A DNA stretch of 64,000 nucleotides from Campylobacter sp. VBCF_01 NA2. GTDB lineage: Bacteria; Campylobacterota; Campylobacteria; Campylobacterales; Campylobacteraceae. This document shows, piece by piece, positions 18,167-26,127 of the stretch; position 1 is the stretch's first letter, and every line of letters starts with the position of its first letter. The position numbers and the translations under genes were made by a program. The notes under the pieces are model-generated. The model searched no databases. It saw only the letters and a list, made by a program, of their open reading frames with translations, and was not told the DNA's origin. The stretch spans positions 124,001-188,000 of the forward strand of contig NZ_CP115607.1 of assembly GCF_027797205.1 (NCBI RefSeq), in the 5' to 3' direction.

Positions 18167-18367
18167 ATGAAAAAAGATATTCACCCAAATTATGTTGAAA
18201 CAACCGTAACTTGCGCTTGTGGCAACACTTTTAAAACACGCTCAAACAAAGAAGAAATCCGTGTAGATATCTGCTCAAACTGCCACCCATTTTTCACAGG
18301 TAGCGAAAAAATCGTAGATAGCGCGGGTCGTGTTGAGAAATTCAAACAAAAATACGGAATGAAATAA
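18167..18367 (+). CDS. rpmE: 50S ribosomal protein L31 (zinc-type)
   Basis: 66 residues beginning [19 protein letters not shown]. Four cysteines (CAC near the N-terminus and CSNC before HPFFTG) mark the zinc-binding form of L31. The ATG at 18167 follows AAGGAG by a proper spacing; an in-frame upstream start would include the ribosome site and is rejected. RsmI begins one base after its stop. Confidence 0.97.
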   Translation: MKKDIHPNYVETTVTCACGNTFKTRSNKEEIRVDICSNCHPFFTGSEKIVDSAGRVEKFKQKYGMK

Positions 18368-19183
18368 TTGCTTTATTTCGTTCCTACGCCGATAGGAAAT
18401 CTCGCTGATATTTCAACCCATGCCCTTGAAATACTCACCAAATGCGAGATTTTTATCTGCGAGGACACAAGATTTAGTAAAAAACTTCTAAACTTACTTA
18501 GCGAAAAATATCAGATAAATTTCACTCCAAAAGAGTTTTATTCGCTTCATACGCACAATGAAAGAGAATTTTTCGCCAAATTTGACACCTTAAATTTCAC
18601 CCAAAAAAATTGCGCATTTTTAAGCGACGCTGGCATGCCTTGCATTAGCGATCCAGGGATTGCGCTTGTGAAATTTGCCCAAAATAACGGCATCGAATAC
18701 GAAATTTTAAGCGGGGCAAACGCGCTTTTGCTAGCAGTCGCGGCTAGTGGGATAGTGCAGAAGGAATTTTGCTTTTTAGGCTTTTTGCCAAATACTGGCA
18801 AAGAGCGCAAAATCGCCATAGAAAACATGCTCAAAAACCCCTATCCATGCGTGATTTACGAATCGCCAAAGCGGATTTTAAGCCTTGTTTGTGGTATCGA
18901 AAATTTAGACGAAAATCGTCAAATTTTTGCCATAAAAGAGGCGAGTAAAAAGTTTGAAACCAAATTTTTTGGCAGCGCAAAAGAGCTAACCCTCACCCTA
19001 AAAACCGCGAATTTAAACGGCGAGTGGGCTGTGGTGGTAGCTGGTGCAAAAGAGGCAAATTTCGAAAAAATCAGCGAAAACGACATTAAAAGCCTTGAAA
19101 TTTCACCTAAAATCAAGGCAAAATTGCTTGCCAAAATCACCGGAAAATCTGTCAAAGAAATCTACAACGATTTGATAAAATAA
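18368..19183 (+). CDS. rsmI: 16S rRNA (cytidine-1402-2'-O)-methyltransferase
   Basis: Methylates the ribose of C1402 in the decoding centre. 271 residues, TTG start immediately after rpmE. The tetrapyrrole-methylase fold is indicated by FVPTPIGNLADIS, CEDTRFSKKLL, LSDAGMPCISDPG and YESPKRI. The C-terminal residues KAKLLAKITGKSVKEIY match the small helical domain of RsmI. Confidence 0.95.
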   Translation: MLYFVPTPIGNLADISTHALEILTKCEIFICEDTRFSKKLLNLLSEKYQINFTPKEFYSLHTHNEREFFAKFDTLNFTQKNCAFLSDAGMPCISDPGIALVKFAQNNGIEYEILSGANALLLAVAASGIVQKEFCFLGFLPNTGKERKIAIENMLKNPYPCVIYESPKRILSLVCGIENLDENRQIFAIKEASKKFETKFFGSAKELTLTLKTANLNGEWAVVVAGAKEANFEKISENDIKSLEISPKIKAKLLAKITGKSVKEIYNDLIK

Positions 19184-19206
19184 GGCATCTCTTAACCATT
19201 TTTTGC

Positions 19207-19212
19207 TAAAAT
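19207..19212 (+). promoter_or_regulatory. Extended -10 box immediately upstream of rlmB-like gene
   Basis: TTTTTGCTAAAATCGC puts an extended -10 (TGC-TAAAAT) only 6 bases before the ATG at 19219. Transcription would start at or next to the A of the ATG, predicting a leaderless mRNA. No Shine-Dalgarno sequence is visible in the gap. Confidence 0.5.
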
Positions 19213-19218
19213 CGCAAA

Positions 19219-19899
19219 ATGATTATTTACGGAAAACAATTATTTTTACATATTTTAGAACACCATAGCGAAAAATTTGTTCGCATTATGCTTGCCAAGG
19301 AGTGCGAGAGCGATATTTTTCGCCGTATTGCGCGCACTGGCGTCAAAGTCGAGCGCGTAGATAGCAAAAAAGCCCAAGCTTTGGCGCATGGTGGCAATCA
19401 TCAAGGTTTTTTAGCTGAGGTTAGCGAGTTTGAATTCGCTGAGTTTGCGAGTGTGAAAAACGATGATTTTTTGGTCGTTTTATACGGGCTGACCGATGTG
19501 GGAAACATCGGCGCGATTATGCGCACGGCTTACGCTTTGGGCGCAAATAGCGTGATAATTGTCGCAAATAATCTAAACATCGAAGGCATTTTAAGGGCTA
19601 GTTCGGGCGCAGCTTATGAGCTAAATGTAGTTAGGCTCACTGACGGGCTAGGCGCATTAAACGAGCTAAAACAAGCTGGGTTTGAAATCTGCGCTGCTAG
19701 TGCTGACGGAGAGAATTTCAAAGAGCTTAAATTTGCCAAAAAAAGAGCGCTTGTCATGGGAAATGAGGGGTTTGGAATCCCTGCAAAAGTGCTTAAAAAA
19801 TGCGATAAAAAAGTATCGATCAAAATGCGCGAGGGCTGGGATTCGCTAAATGTAAGCGCTGCTTTTGCGATACTTTGTGATAGGATTTTAAATGGATGA
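19219..19899 (+). CDS. rlmB: TrmH/SpoU-family 23S rRNA (guanosine-2'-O)-methyltransferase
   Basis: 226 residues. The SpoU motifs are clear: YGLTDVGNIGAIMRTAYALG (motif 1), LVMGNEGFGIP (motif 2) and WDSLNVSAAFAIL (motif 3). The N-terminal substrate-binding domain is short but present. RlmB (Gm2251) is the likely identity; another TrmH-family specificity cannot be excluded. Its stop overlaps the next gene by 8 bases. Confidence 0.85.
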   Translation: MIIYGKQLFLHILEHHSEKFVRIMLAKECESDIFRRIARTGVKVERVDSKKAQALAHGGNHQGFLAEVSEFEFAEFASVKNDDFLVVLYGLTDVGNIGAIMRTAYALGANSVIIVANNLNIEGILRASSGAAYELNVVRLTDGLGALNELKQAGFEICAASADGENFKELKFAKKRALVMGNEGFGIPAKVLKKCDKKVSIKMREGWDSLNVSAAFAILCDRILNG

Positions 19900-20842
19900 G
19901 AAGGAAAAAAAAGATCTAGATTTAGAGCGTTTGCGAGGCATGGATTTGGGTGAGGTCGCCAATGCAACGCATATCGAAGTGGAAAATTTAAAAGCGATTT
20001 TAGATAAAGATTTTCAAAAACTTGCGAATTTTAATGTCGCTGGATATATTAAAATTTTAGAGCGCGAATTTGGGCTGGATTTGAGCGAGTGGTTGAGCGA
20101 GTTTAGGGCTGCAAAGGCTAGTTTTGAACCAAACAAAAGAGCTCATGTCGAAAAGGTCTATGCGCGTGCAAGTGGTAGCAAAAGAGAGGGTGGAGGCTGG
20201 ATAATATGGCTAGTGGCGATATTTTTGATAATCGCTGCGATTTTTTATTTCGAGCTTCATAAGAAATTTAACGAATTTTTAGGCTCCATGCTAAATGAAG
20301 AAACTAACGCCACATACTCCGATAATAGCGTGGTTAGCGATACGCAAAAACAGCTAGAAAATGTAGGCATCAAGCCTTATGAATCGCCGCGCGCATCGGA
20401 ATTTAACGCTAGCGATTATAATACAAGTGATTACAATGCAAGTGCGCCAAATGCGCTAGATCGAAGCATACAAATCATCAAAGCAGAGGCTAATGCAAGC
20501 GACGCAAATGCAAGCGATAGCAATGCTAGCGATAATAACACAAGCGCGAAATTTAGCCCAAGCGATGAGCTTAAACTCACACCGCATGTTAAAATTTGGC
20601 TAGGAATAATAAATTTAACTACTGGCAAAAAACGAGAATTTGTCACAAGCGAAAGCTATACGCTAAGTGCTAGCGACGAGCTTTTAATCGCTACTGGGCA
20701 TGGTATGTTTGACATAGGAAAGCCAGGCGATTCAGTGAAATTTAGCGAGAAAAACACAATCAAACTCCACATCAAAAACGGCGAAATAAACAAAATTTCA
20801 AACGAAGAGTTTATTCGGCTAAATAAGGGTAAAAAGTGGTAA
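19892..20842 (+). CDS. Membrane-anchored periplasmic protein with eight bacterial N-glycosylation sequons (Cj0152c-like)
   Basis: 316 residues. Residues 1-90 are cytoplasmic and look like a helix-turn-helix of the RodZ type (LGEVANATHIEVENLKAIL). A single membrane helix spans about 103-120. The periplasmic part has a low-complexity linker with eight D/E-x-N-x-S/T sequons at N139, N172, N177, N182, N201, N206, N211 and N216, then a beta-rich C-terminal domain (about 225-310). The C. jejuni counterpart Cj0152c is a reported N-glycoprotein. The sequons fall in a DNA repeat of GC-AAT-GC-A/TAGC units. Function is unknown; cell-shape or RodZ-like roles are guesses. Confidence 0.85.
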   Translation: MDEKEKKDLDLERLRGMDLGEVANATHIEVENLKAILDKDFQKLANFNVAGYIKILEREFGLDLSEWLSEFRAAKASFEPNKRAHVEKVYARASGSKREGGGWIIWLVAIFLIIAAIFYFELHKKFNEFLGSMLNEETNATYSDNSVVSDTQKQLENVGIKPYESPRASEFNASDYNTSDYNASAPNALDRSIQIIKAEANASDANASDSNASDNNTSAKFSPSDELKLTPHVKIWLGIINLTTGKKREFVTSESYTLSASDELLIATGHGMFDIGKPGDSVKFSEKNTIKLHIKNGEINKISNEEFIRLNKGKKW

Positions 20843-21591
20843 AAATCGTTTTCGCGCTCGCGTTTTGTTTGGGGTTGGCTTTTTGTGCGAGCCCTAGCGA
20901 AATTTTGGCGCGTTACGATATCAACGCAACCGATGATTTAAGCGATAAAAACGGCTTTGCTGACCTTACAAAGATAAGCAAAATTTTAGAAAAAAACCAA
21001 ATTTTAAATTTCACTCCAAGCGATAGGGCGCGCGGGATTGAGATAAAATTTCTAACAAAGCAACATTCAAAATTTCTTTTAAAACCGCTAAATTTGGTCT
21101 TTGACAGGCTAAATTTAGAGAATTACAAAAATTTAGCTTTTCTAAATTTAGACGAGGGCGAAAAGCTAAGAAGCATACTTTTGCGCACAAACCGCATGAT
21201 TGATCCAGGCGCGATTTACACAGAGCTTAAAAAGCATAAAATTTATGTCGAGGATTTTATGATTTTAGGCGATGTAATGCTGTTTCGCCTGAATTTTGAG
21301 AGTATGAATTTACTCACAAACAAAGAACAAAACGAGCTAAAAAGTAGCTATTTTATAAATATCACAAACACCAAAAAAGCAGTTGTTAAAACCAAAGGCG
21401 CGCAGGTTTGGTATCCAAACATAGCCTTTTATGACAAAAATTTAGACGAAATTTCAAACAAAATCAGTGAAGCAAAAGTAAAAGAGTTGGAGATTAAATT
21501 CCCGCCAAATGCGCATTATATGCACCTTTGCGACGCATTTGCTGGGGAAAATATCAAACAAGGCTTAGAAATCAAACTTATAGGAGGATGA
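20836..21591 (+). CDS. Periplasmic protein of unknown function (Cj0151c-like)
   Basis: 251 residues, GTG start overlapping the previous stop. An N-terminal signal peptide (VKIVFALAFCLGLAFCASP) is followed by a mixed alpha/beta domain. One PglB-type sequon, D-I-N-A-T, lies just after the signal peptide. No catalytic motif is visible. Coupling with the sequon-rich upstream gene suggests they act together in the periplasm. Confidence 0.8.
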   Translation: MVKIVFALAFCLGLAFCASPSEILARYDINATDDLSDKNGFADLTKISKILEKNQILNFTPSDRARGIEIKFLTKQHSKFLLKPLNLVFDRLNLENYKNLAFLNLDEGEKLRSILLRTNRMIDPGAIYTELKKHKIYVEDFMILGDVMLFRLNFESMNLLTNKEQNELKSSYFINITNTKKAVVKTKGAQVWYPNIAFYDKNLDEISNKISEAKVKELEIKFPPNAHYMHLCDAFAGENIKQGLEIKLIGG

Positions 21592-21592
21592 G

Positions 21593-22804
21593 ATGTTTGA
21601 CGAGATTAGATTTGGCAAAATCGAGCGATTGCCTAATTATGTTTTTGCTGAGGTCAATGCGATTAAAATGGCAGCACGCCACAAGGGCGATGATATAATC
21701 GACTTTTCTATGGGTAACCCAGACGGCCGCACGCCACAGCACATCATCGACAAGCTTTGCGAAAGCGCGCAAAAAGATAAAACTCACGGATATAGCGTAA
21801 GTCAGGGCATTTACAAGCTTCGCTTGGCATGTGCTAACTGGTATAAGCGCAAATACGGCGTCATGCTAGATCCCGATAGCGAAATCGTCGCGACAATGGG
21901 CTCGAAAGAGGGTTTTGTGCATTTAACAAGCGCGATAATCAACCCTGGCGATGTAGCCGTGGTCCCAGATCCTGCCTATCCGATCCACACCCAAGCTTTC
22001 ATTATAGCAGGTGGAAATGTGGTGAAAATCCCTTTGCCTTACGATACGCAAACTTTGGAATTTGACGAGAATAAATTTTTCATCGAGCTTCAAAAAACAT
22101 TTGATGAGAGTATTCCTAGACCAAAATATGTCGTGGTAAATTTCCCGCACAATCCAACAACCGTAACCGTCGAAAAGAGCTTTTATGAGCGCCTTGTAGC
22201 AATGGCGAAAAAAGAGAGATTTTATATCATCAGCGATATAGCTTATGCTGAGATTAGCTTTGATGGATACAAAACTCCAAGTATCTTTGAGGTCGATGGC
22301 GCCAAAGATGTCGCAGTCGAGGCATATACACTATCGAAAACTTACAATATGGCTGGTTGGCGCGTGGGTTTTGTGTGCGGAAACAAACGCCTAGTTGCCG
22401 CGCTTAAAAAGATAAAATCGTGGTTTGATTATGGTATGTTTACCCCGGTCCAAGTCGCCGCTACAATCGCACTCGATGGACCACAAGAGTGCATTGATGA
22501 GATAAGGGCGACTTATCAAAAACGAAGAGATGTCTTGCTAGAAGCCTTTGGCAACGCGGGCTGGGAGATCGCGACCCCACAAGCTAGCATGTTTGCATGG
22601 GCAAAACTGCCTCCGCAATGCGCCGGATTAAAGAGCATGGAGTTTTCAAAACAGCTTCTAACACAGGCTTGCGTGGCTGTTAGCCCAGGAATTGGCTTTG
22701 GAAGTGCGGGAGATGATTATGTGCGAATTGCCTTTATCGAAAACGAAAATAGAATCCGCCAAGCAGCGCGAAATATCAAAAAATATCTTAAAGAGGTCAA
22801 ATGA
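21593..22804 (+). CDS. Class I/II PLP-dependent aminotransferase (AlaC-like)
   Basis: 403 residues. The PLP lysine sits in YTLSKTYNMAGWRVGFVCG; NFPHNPTTVTVE and ISDIAYAEISFDG give the asparagine and the DxxY motif. The sequence resembles the alanine/glutamate-pyruvate aminotransferase (AlaC) and LL-diaminopimelate aminotransferase branch. Adjacency to hom suggests amino-acid metabolism, but substrate cannot be set from sequence. ATG follows an AGGAGG ribosome site; the stop overlaps the hom start (ATGA). Confidence 0.88.
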   Translation: MFDEIRFGKIERLPNYVFAEVNAIKMAARHKGDDIIDFSMGNPDGRTPQHIIDKLCESAQKDKTHGYSVSQGIYKLRLACANWYKRKYGVMLDPDSEIVATMGSKEGFVHLTSAIINPGDVAVVPDPAYPIHTQAFIIAGGNVVKIPLPYDTQTLEFDENKFFIELQKTFDESIPRPKYVVVNFPHNPTTVTVEKSFYERLVAMAKKERFYIISDIAYAEISFDGYKTPSIFEVDGAKDVAVEAYTLSKTYNMAGWRVGFVCGNKRLVAALKKIKSWFDYGMFTPVQVAATIALDGPQECIDEIRATYQKRRDVLLEAFGNAGWEIATPQASMFAWAKLPPQCAGLKSMEFSKQLLTQACVAVSPGIGFGSAGDDYVRIAFIENENRIRQAARNIKKYLKEVK

Positions 22805-24066
22805 GAGTAGCGATTTTAGGCGTCGGAACCGTCGGTAACGAGGTAGCAAACATACTCATCGAAAACGAAAAGCTAATCACTGCGCGCGCTGGGGTTAAAA
22901 TCGAGCCAGTTATCGGCGTGGTGCGAGATCTAAGCAAAAAGCGCAGTGCCAAAATCCCGCTAAGCGATGATTTAAATTCAGTCATAAACCGCGATGATAT
23001 CGATGTTTTTGTTGAACTTATGGGCGGGGTCGAAAAGCCTTATGAGATAGTTAGTGAAATTTTAAAACGCAAAAAGGCTGTCGTTACTGCAAATAAGGCA
23101 CTTTTGGCTTATCATAGATATGAGCTTGAAAATTTAGCCGGCTCCACGCCTTTTGGTTACGAAGCTAGTGTAGCGGGCGGAATTCCGATAATTAAGGCTT
23201 TGCGCGAGGGTTTAAGTGCGAATAAAATCGAAAAAATCATCGGTATATTAAACGGCACTAGCAATTATATCCTCACAAATATGATGCAAAAAAACGAAAA
23301 TTTCGAAGACGCGCTAAAAAAGGCGCAAGAGCTAGGCTATGCTGAGGCTGATCCGACCTTTGATATAGGCGGATTTGACGCAGCACACAAACTTCTAATC
23401 CTAGCTAGCATTGCTTATGGGGCGCAAGGTAGGCCCGAGGATATTTTGATTAAAGGCATTGATAGGATTAGCAAAGAAGATATATATTTCGCGCACGAAT
23501 TTGAGTATGTAATCAAGCTTTTGGCGATTGCAAAACGCATTGACGAAAGTCGTGTCGAGCTTCGTGTCCATCCAGCCCTAATCCCGCAAAACGCAATGCT
23601 TTCTAAGGTCGGCGGGGCGATGAACGGTGTGAGCGTTTTTGGGGATTGTATGAGCGAGAGTATGTTTTATGGCCCAGGAGCTGGCGGTAGGGCTACGGCA
23701 AGTGCAGTTATAAGCGATTTAATCGATATCGCTCGCGGTAACAAAAGCCCGATTTTGGGCTATAAAAAAGAGCTTGAAAATGATTTTGTGATTTCGCCTA
23801 TGAGTGAAATTCGCACGAAGTATTATTTGCGAATTCGCGTCAAAGACGAAAAGGGCGTTTTGGCTAAAATCACAAACATATTAAGCGAAAACAACCTCTC
23901 AATTGATAGCTTTTTGCAAAAACCAAAGCAAAAAACCGAGGAGTGTGTTACGCTATTTTTCACCACTCACACGAGCTTGGAGGCCGATGTCAAGCGCGCT
24001 ATGGGCGAGCTAGACGCGCAGGAGTTTATCATACAGCGACCATTTATGATTAGAATCGAAGAGTAA
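22801..24066 (+). CDS. hom: Homoserine dehydrogenase
   Basis: Reduces aspartate semialdehyde to homoserine for threonine and methionine synthesis. 421 residues: N-terminal NAD(P)-binding domain (GVGTVGNEVANIL), catalytic domain with IIGILNGTSNYILTNM and YAEADPTFDIGGFDAAHK, and a C-terminal ACT domain (about 345-421), the usual site of threonine feedback control. Overlaps both neighbours. Confidence 0.97.
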   Translation: MRVAILGVGTVGNEVANILIENEKLITARAGVKIEPVIGVVRDLSKKRSAKIPLSDDLNSVINRDDIDVFVELMGGVEKPYEIVSEILKRKKAVVTANKALLAYHRYELENLAGSTPFGYEASVAGGIPIIKALREGLSANKIEKIIGILNGTSNYILTNMMQKNENFEDALKKAQELGYAEADPTFDIGGFDAAHKLLILASIAYGAQGRPEDILIKGIDRISKEDIYFAHEFEYVIKLLAIAKRIDESRVELRVHPALIPQNAMLSKVGGAMNGVSVFGDCMSESMFYGPGAGGRATASAVISDLIDIARGNKSPILGYKKELENDFVISPMSEIRTKYYLRIRVKDEKGVLAKITNILSENNLSIDSFLQKPKQKTEECVTLFFTTHTSLEADVKRAMGELDAQEFIIQRPFMIRIEE

Positions 24067-24404
24067 TGGGGCTAAAAAATTATCTCTTTGGTTTTTCGGC
24101 GGAGGATAGGGCTGCGCAGTGGTTAGAGCAGAATAAATTTAAGATAATTGCGCGAAATTTTCACTCACGATTTGGTGAGATTGATATTATCGCGAGCAAA
24201 GATGAAATTTTGCACTTTATCGAGGTTAAGGCGACTAGTGGCGATTACTGCGCTGCTAGCCGTGTAACGCCTGCAAAGATGAGCAAAATTTTAAAGGCGA
24301 TTGATTATTACATTTTGACAAACGAAATTTGCGATGATTGGCAGATTGATTTAATTGAAATTTATCCGCAACGGATAAATTTTATCAATAATATTTCATT
24401 ATAA
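24066..24404 (+). CDS. YraN/UPF0102 family nuclease-fold protein
   Basis: 112 residues, with RNFHSRFGEIDIIASKDEIL and IEVKATSGD, the restriction-endonuclease-like core (E-x-D-x13-E-V-K) typical of UPF0102. Biochemical role is not established. Stop/start overlap with hom (TAATG). Confidence 0.9.
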   Translation: MGLKNYLFGFSAEDRAAQWLEQNKFKIIARNFHSRFGEIDIIASKDEILHFIEVKATSGDYCAASRVTPAKMSKILKAIDYYILTNEICDDWQIDLIEIYPQRINFINNISL

Positions 24405-24438
24405 CCCAAATTTTTACCTTTCATTAATATTGTAAAAC

Positions 24439-24444
24439 TATAAT
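24439..24444 (+). promoter_or_regulatory. trxA: -10 box of trxA
   Basis: TATAAT in AACTATAATAGTCC, 38 bases before the trxA ATG, with an AAAGGAG ribosome site at 24471-24477. Confidence 0.6.
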
Positions 24445-24482
24445 AGTCCGATTTTCAACCAAATTTATTTAAAGGAGAATTT

Positions 24483-24800
24483 ATGGGAAAATATATCGAA
24501 CTTACATCTGCAAATTTCAAAGATGTAGTAGGCGAGGGCGTTGCGTTAGTTGATTTCTGGGCTCCATGGTGCGGACCATGCCGTATGATTGCCCCTGTCA
24601 TCGACGAGCTAGCAAACGAGTTTGAGGGCAAAGCTAAAATTTGCAAGGTAAATACCGATGAAGCGCAAGATTTGGCAGTAGAATTTGGCGTTCGCTCGAT
24701 CCCAACTATGCTATTTTTCAAAAACGGCGAAGTTGCAGCTCAACTAATCGGCGCGCAATCAAAACAAGTAATCACTGATAAAATCAACTCATTACTTTAA
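24483..24800 (+). CDS. trxA: Thioredoxin
   Basis: 105 residues. The redox motif is W29-C30-G-P-C33 in DFWAPWCGPCRMIAPVI; the cis-proline segment is VRSIPTMLFFKNGE. It is the electron carrier for ribonucleotide reductase and disulfide reduction, and partner of the reductase encoded next. A terminator separates the two genes. Confidence 0.98.
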   Translation: MGKYIELTSANFKDVVGEGVALVDFWAPWCGPCRMIAPVIDELANEFEGKAKICKVNTDEAQDLAVEFGVRSIPTMLFFKNGEVAAQLIGAQSKQVITDKINSLL

Positions 24801-24805
24801 AATTT

Positions 24806-24830
24806 AAGGGCGAAAGCCCTTTTTATTTTT
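24806..24830 (+). terminator. Rho-independent terminator after trxA
   Basis: AAGGGC-GAAA-GCCCTT forms a 6 bp stem with a GNRA loop followed by a T-rich tract. trxA is highly expressed in most bacteria; trxB probably has its own promoter or is reached by read-through. Confidence 0.85.
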
Positions 24831-24881
24831 CACTGAAATTTAGCCCTAAATTTGATTAAAAAATAAAACAAAGGAGAAAAA

Positions 24882-25823
24882 ATGTTAGATTTAGCAATCA
24901 TCGGTGGCGGTCCAGCTGGGCTAAGTGCGGGACTTTACGCCACAAGGGGCGGACTTAAAAATGTTGTAATGTATGAAATGGGTATGCCAGGAGGTCAAAT
25001 CACAAGTAGCTCCGAAATGGAAAATTACCCTGGTGTAGCGACCGTGATGGACGGCATGAGCTTCATGGCGCCATGGCAGGAGCAGTGCTTTCGCTTCGGG
25101 CTCAAACACGAAATGATAAGCGTCGAGCGTATCAAAAAGGACGAAGACGGCGCATTTAGCATAATCTTAGAGGGTGGCAAAACCGCTCGTGCTAAGGCTG
25201 TAATCGTAGCCACAGGCTCGAAACCTCGCAGAGCAGGGGTCAAGGGCGAGGACGAGTTTTTCGGACGCGGGGTTAGCACATGCGCTACTTGCGACGGATT
25301 TTTCTATAAAAACAAAGAAGTAGCGGTGCTTGGCGGTGGAAATACTGCGCTTGAAGAGGCGCTGTATCTAGCAAACATCTGCTCGAAAGTCTATCTAATC
25401 CACAGAAGAGACGGCTTCCGCGCTACGCCAAACACTATCGAAAAGGTCAAAAATAACGAAAAAATCGAGCTTATCACAAATGCCATTGTCGATGAGATTA
25501 AAGGCGATAATAGCGGAGTAACGAGCATTGTCGTTAGCGATAAAAACACAGGCGCAAAAAGAGAATTGAGCCTGCCTGGGATTTTTACCTTCGTGGGGCT
25601 TGATGTGCGAAACAGCGTGCTAAGGGACGAAAATGGCGATTTTATCTGCAATATGAACGACGAGGGCAAGGTCGTGGTAAATCTAAAAATGCAAACAAGC
25701 CTGCCGGGTCTTTTTGCGGCGGGTGATTTGCGCATAGATGCGCCAAAACAGGTCGTTTGCGCAGCCGCAGACGGCGCGACAGCCGCCCTTGGCGTGATTT
25801 CATATCTAGAACACTCAAATTAG
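24882..25823 (+). CDS. trxB: Thioredoxin reductase
   Basis: FAD/NADPH flavoenzyme that reduces TrxA. 313 residues. The FAD motif [17 protein letters not shown] opens the protein, the redox pair is C134-A-T-C137, the NADPH motif is [12 protein letters not shown], and the C-terminal FAD segment is [15 protein letters not shown]. An AAGGAG ribosome site precedes the ATG. Confidence 0.97.
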   Translation: MLDLAIIGGGPAGLSAGLYATRGGLKNVVMYEMGMPGGQITSSSEMENYPGVATVMDGMSFMAPWQEQCFRFGLKHEMISVERIKKDEDGAFSIILEGGKTARAKAVIVATGSKPRRAGVKGEDEFFGRGVSTCATCDGFFYKNKEVAVLGGGNTALEEALYLANICSKVYLIHRRDGFRATPNTIEKVKNNEKIELITNAIVDEIKGDNSGVTSIVVSDKNTGAKRELSLPGIFTFVGLDVRNSVLRDENGDFICNMNDEGKVVVNLKMQTSLPGLFAAGDLRIDAPKQVVCAAADGATAALGVISYLEHSN

Positions 25824-25840
25824 TCAAATTCTTAAATTCC

Positions 25841-25871
25841 AAACCCCAGCCACGCCTTGTGGTTGGGGTTT
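25841..25871 (+). terminator. Terminator hairpin after trxB
   Basis: Arms AAACCCCA-CCAC and GTGG-TGGGGTTT pair with one G/T internal mismatch and a short loop. The T-run is weak. The rest of the gap to 26127 holds an AT-rich stretch and tRNA-Sec. Confidence 0.6.
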
Positions 25872-25991
25872 ATGTAAATTTAAAATTTTTCAAAAATACT
25901 AAGTTTAAATTTTAAATTCGTATAAAATTTGCAGAATTGTGAATTTTGGAAAATTTTGTGCTAAGAATTTGAAATTTTAAAATTTAAATTT

Positions 25992-26089
25992 TGGCGAGAG
26001 AGTGAGGGAATCGAACCCCCCAGAAAGCGGTCAACCGCCCTCTTATCGGATTTGAAGTCCGCAGACGCCACCAGGTCATCATCCTCTCC
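25992..26089 (-). tRNA. selC: tRNA-Sec (anticodon TCA)
   Basis: On the minus strand a 98-base tRNA with a long acceptor stem, an anticodon loop CTTCAAA (anticodon TCA) and a large variable arm (GGGCGGTTGACCGCTTT region), the hallmarks of selenocysteine tRNA. The T loop is GTTCGATTC and a GCCA end is encoded. The acceptor pairs best if the 5' end is placed at 26088. It lies just upstream of the codirectional gap to the MMPL operon end. Its presence implies SelA/SelB/SelD and at least one selenoprotein elsewhere. Confidence 0.93.
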
Positions 26090-26127
26090 AAAACTCGCCA
26101 TTATAGCAGGCTAAATTTGATTTTAGA

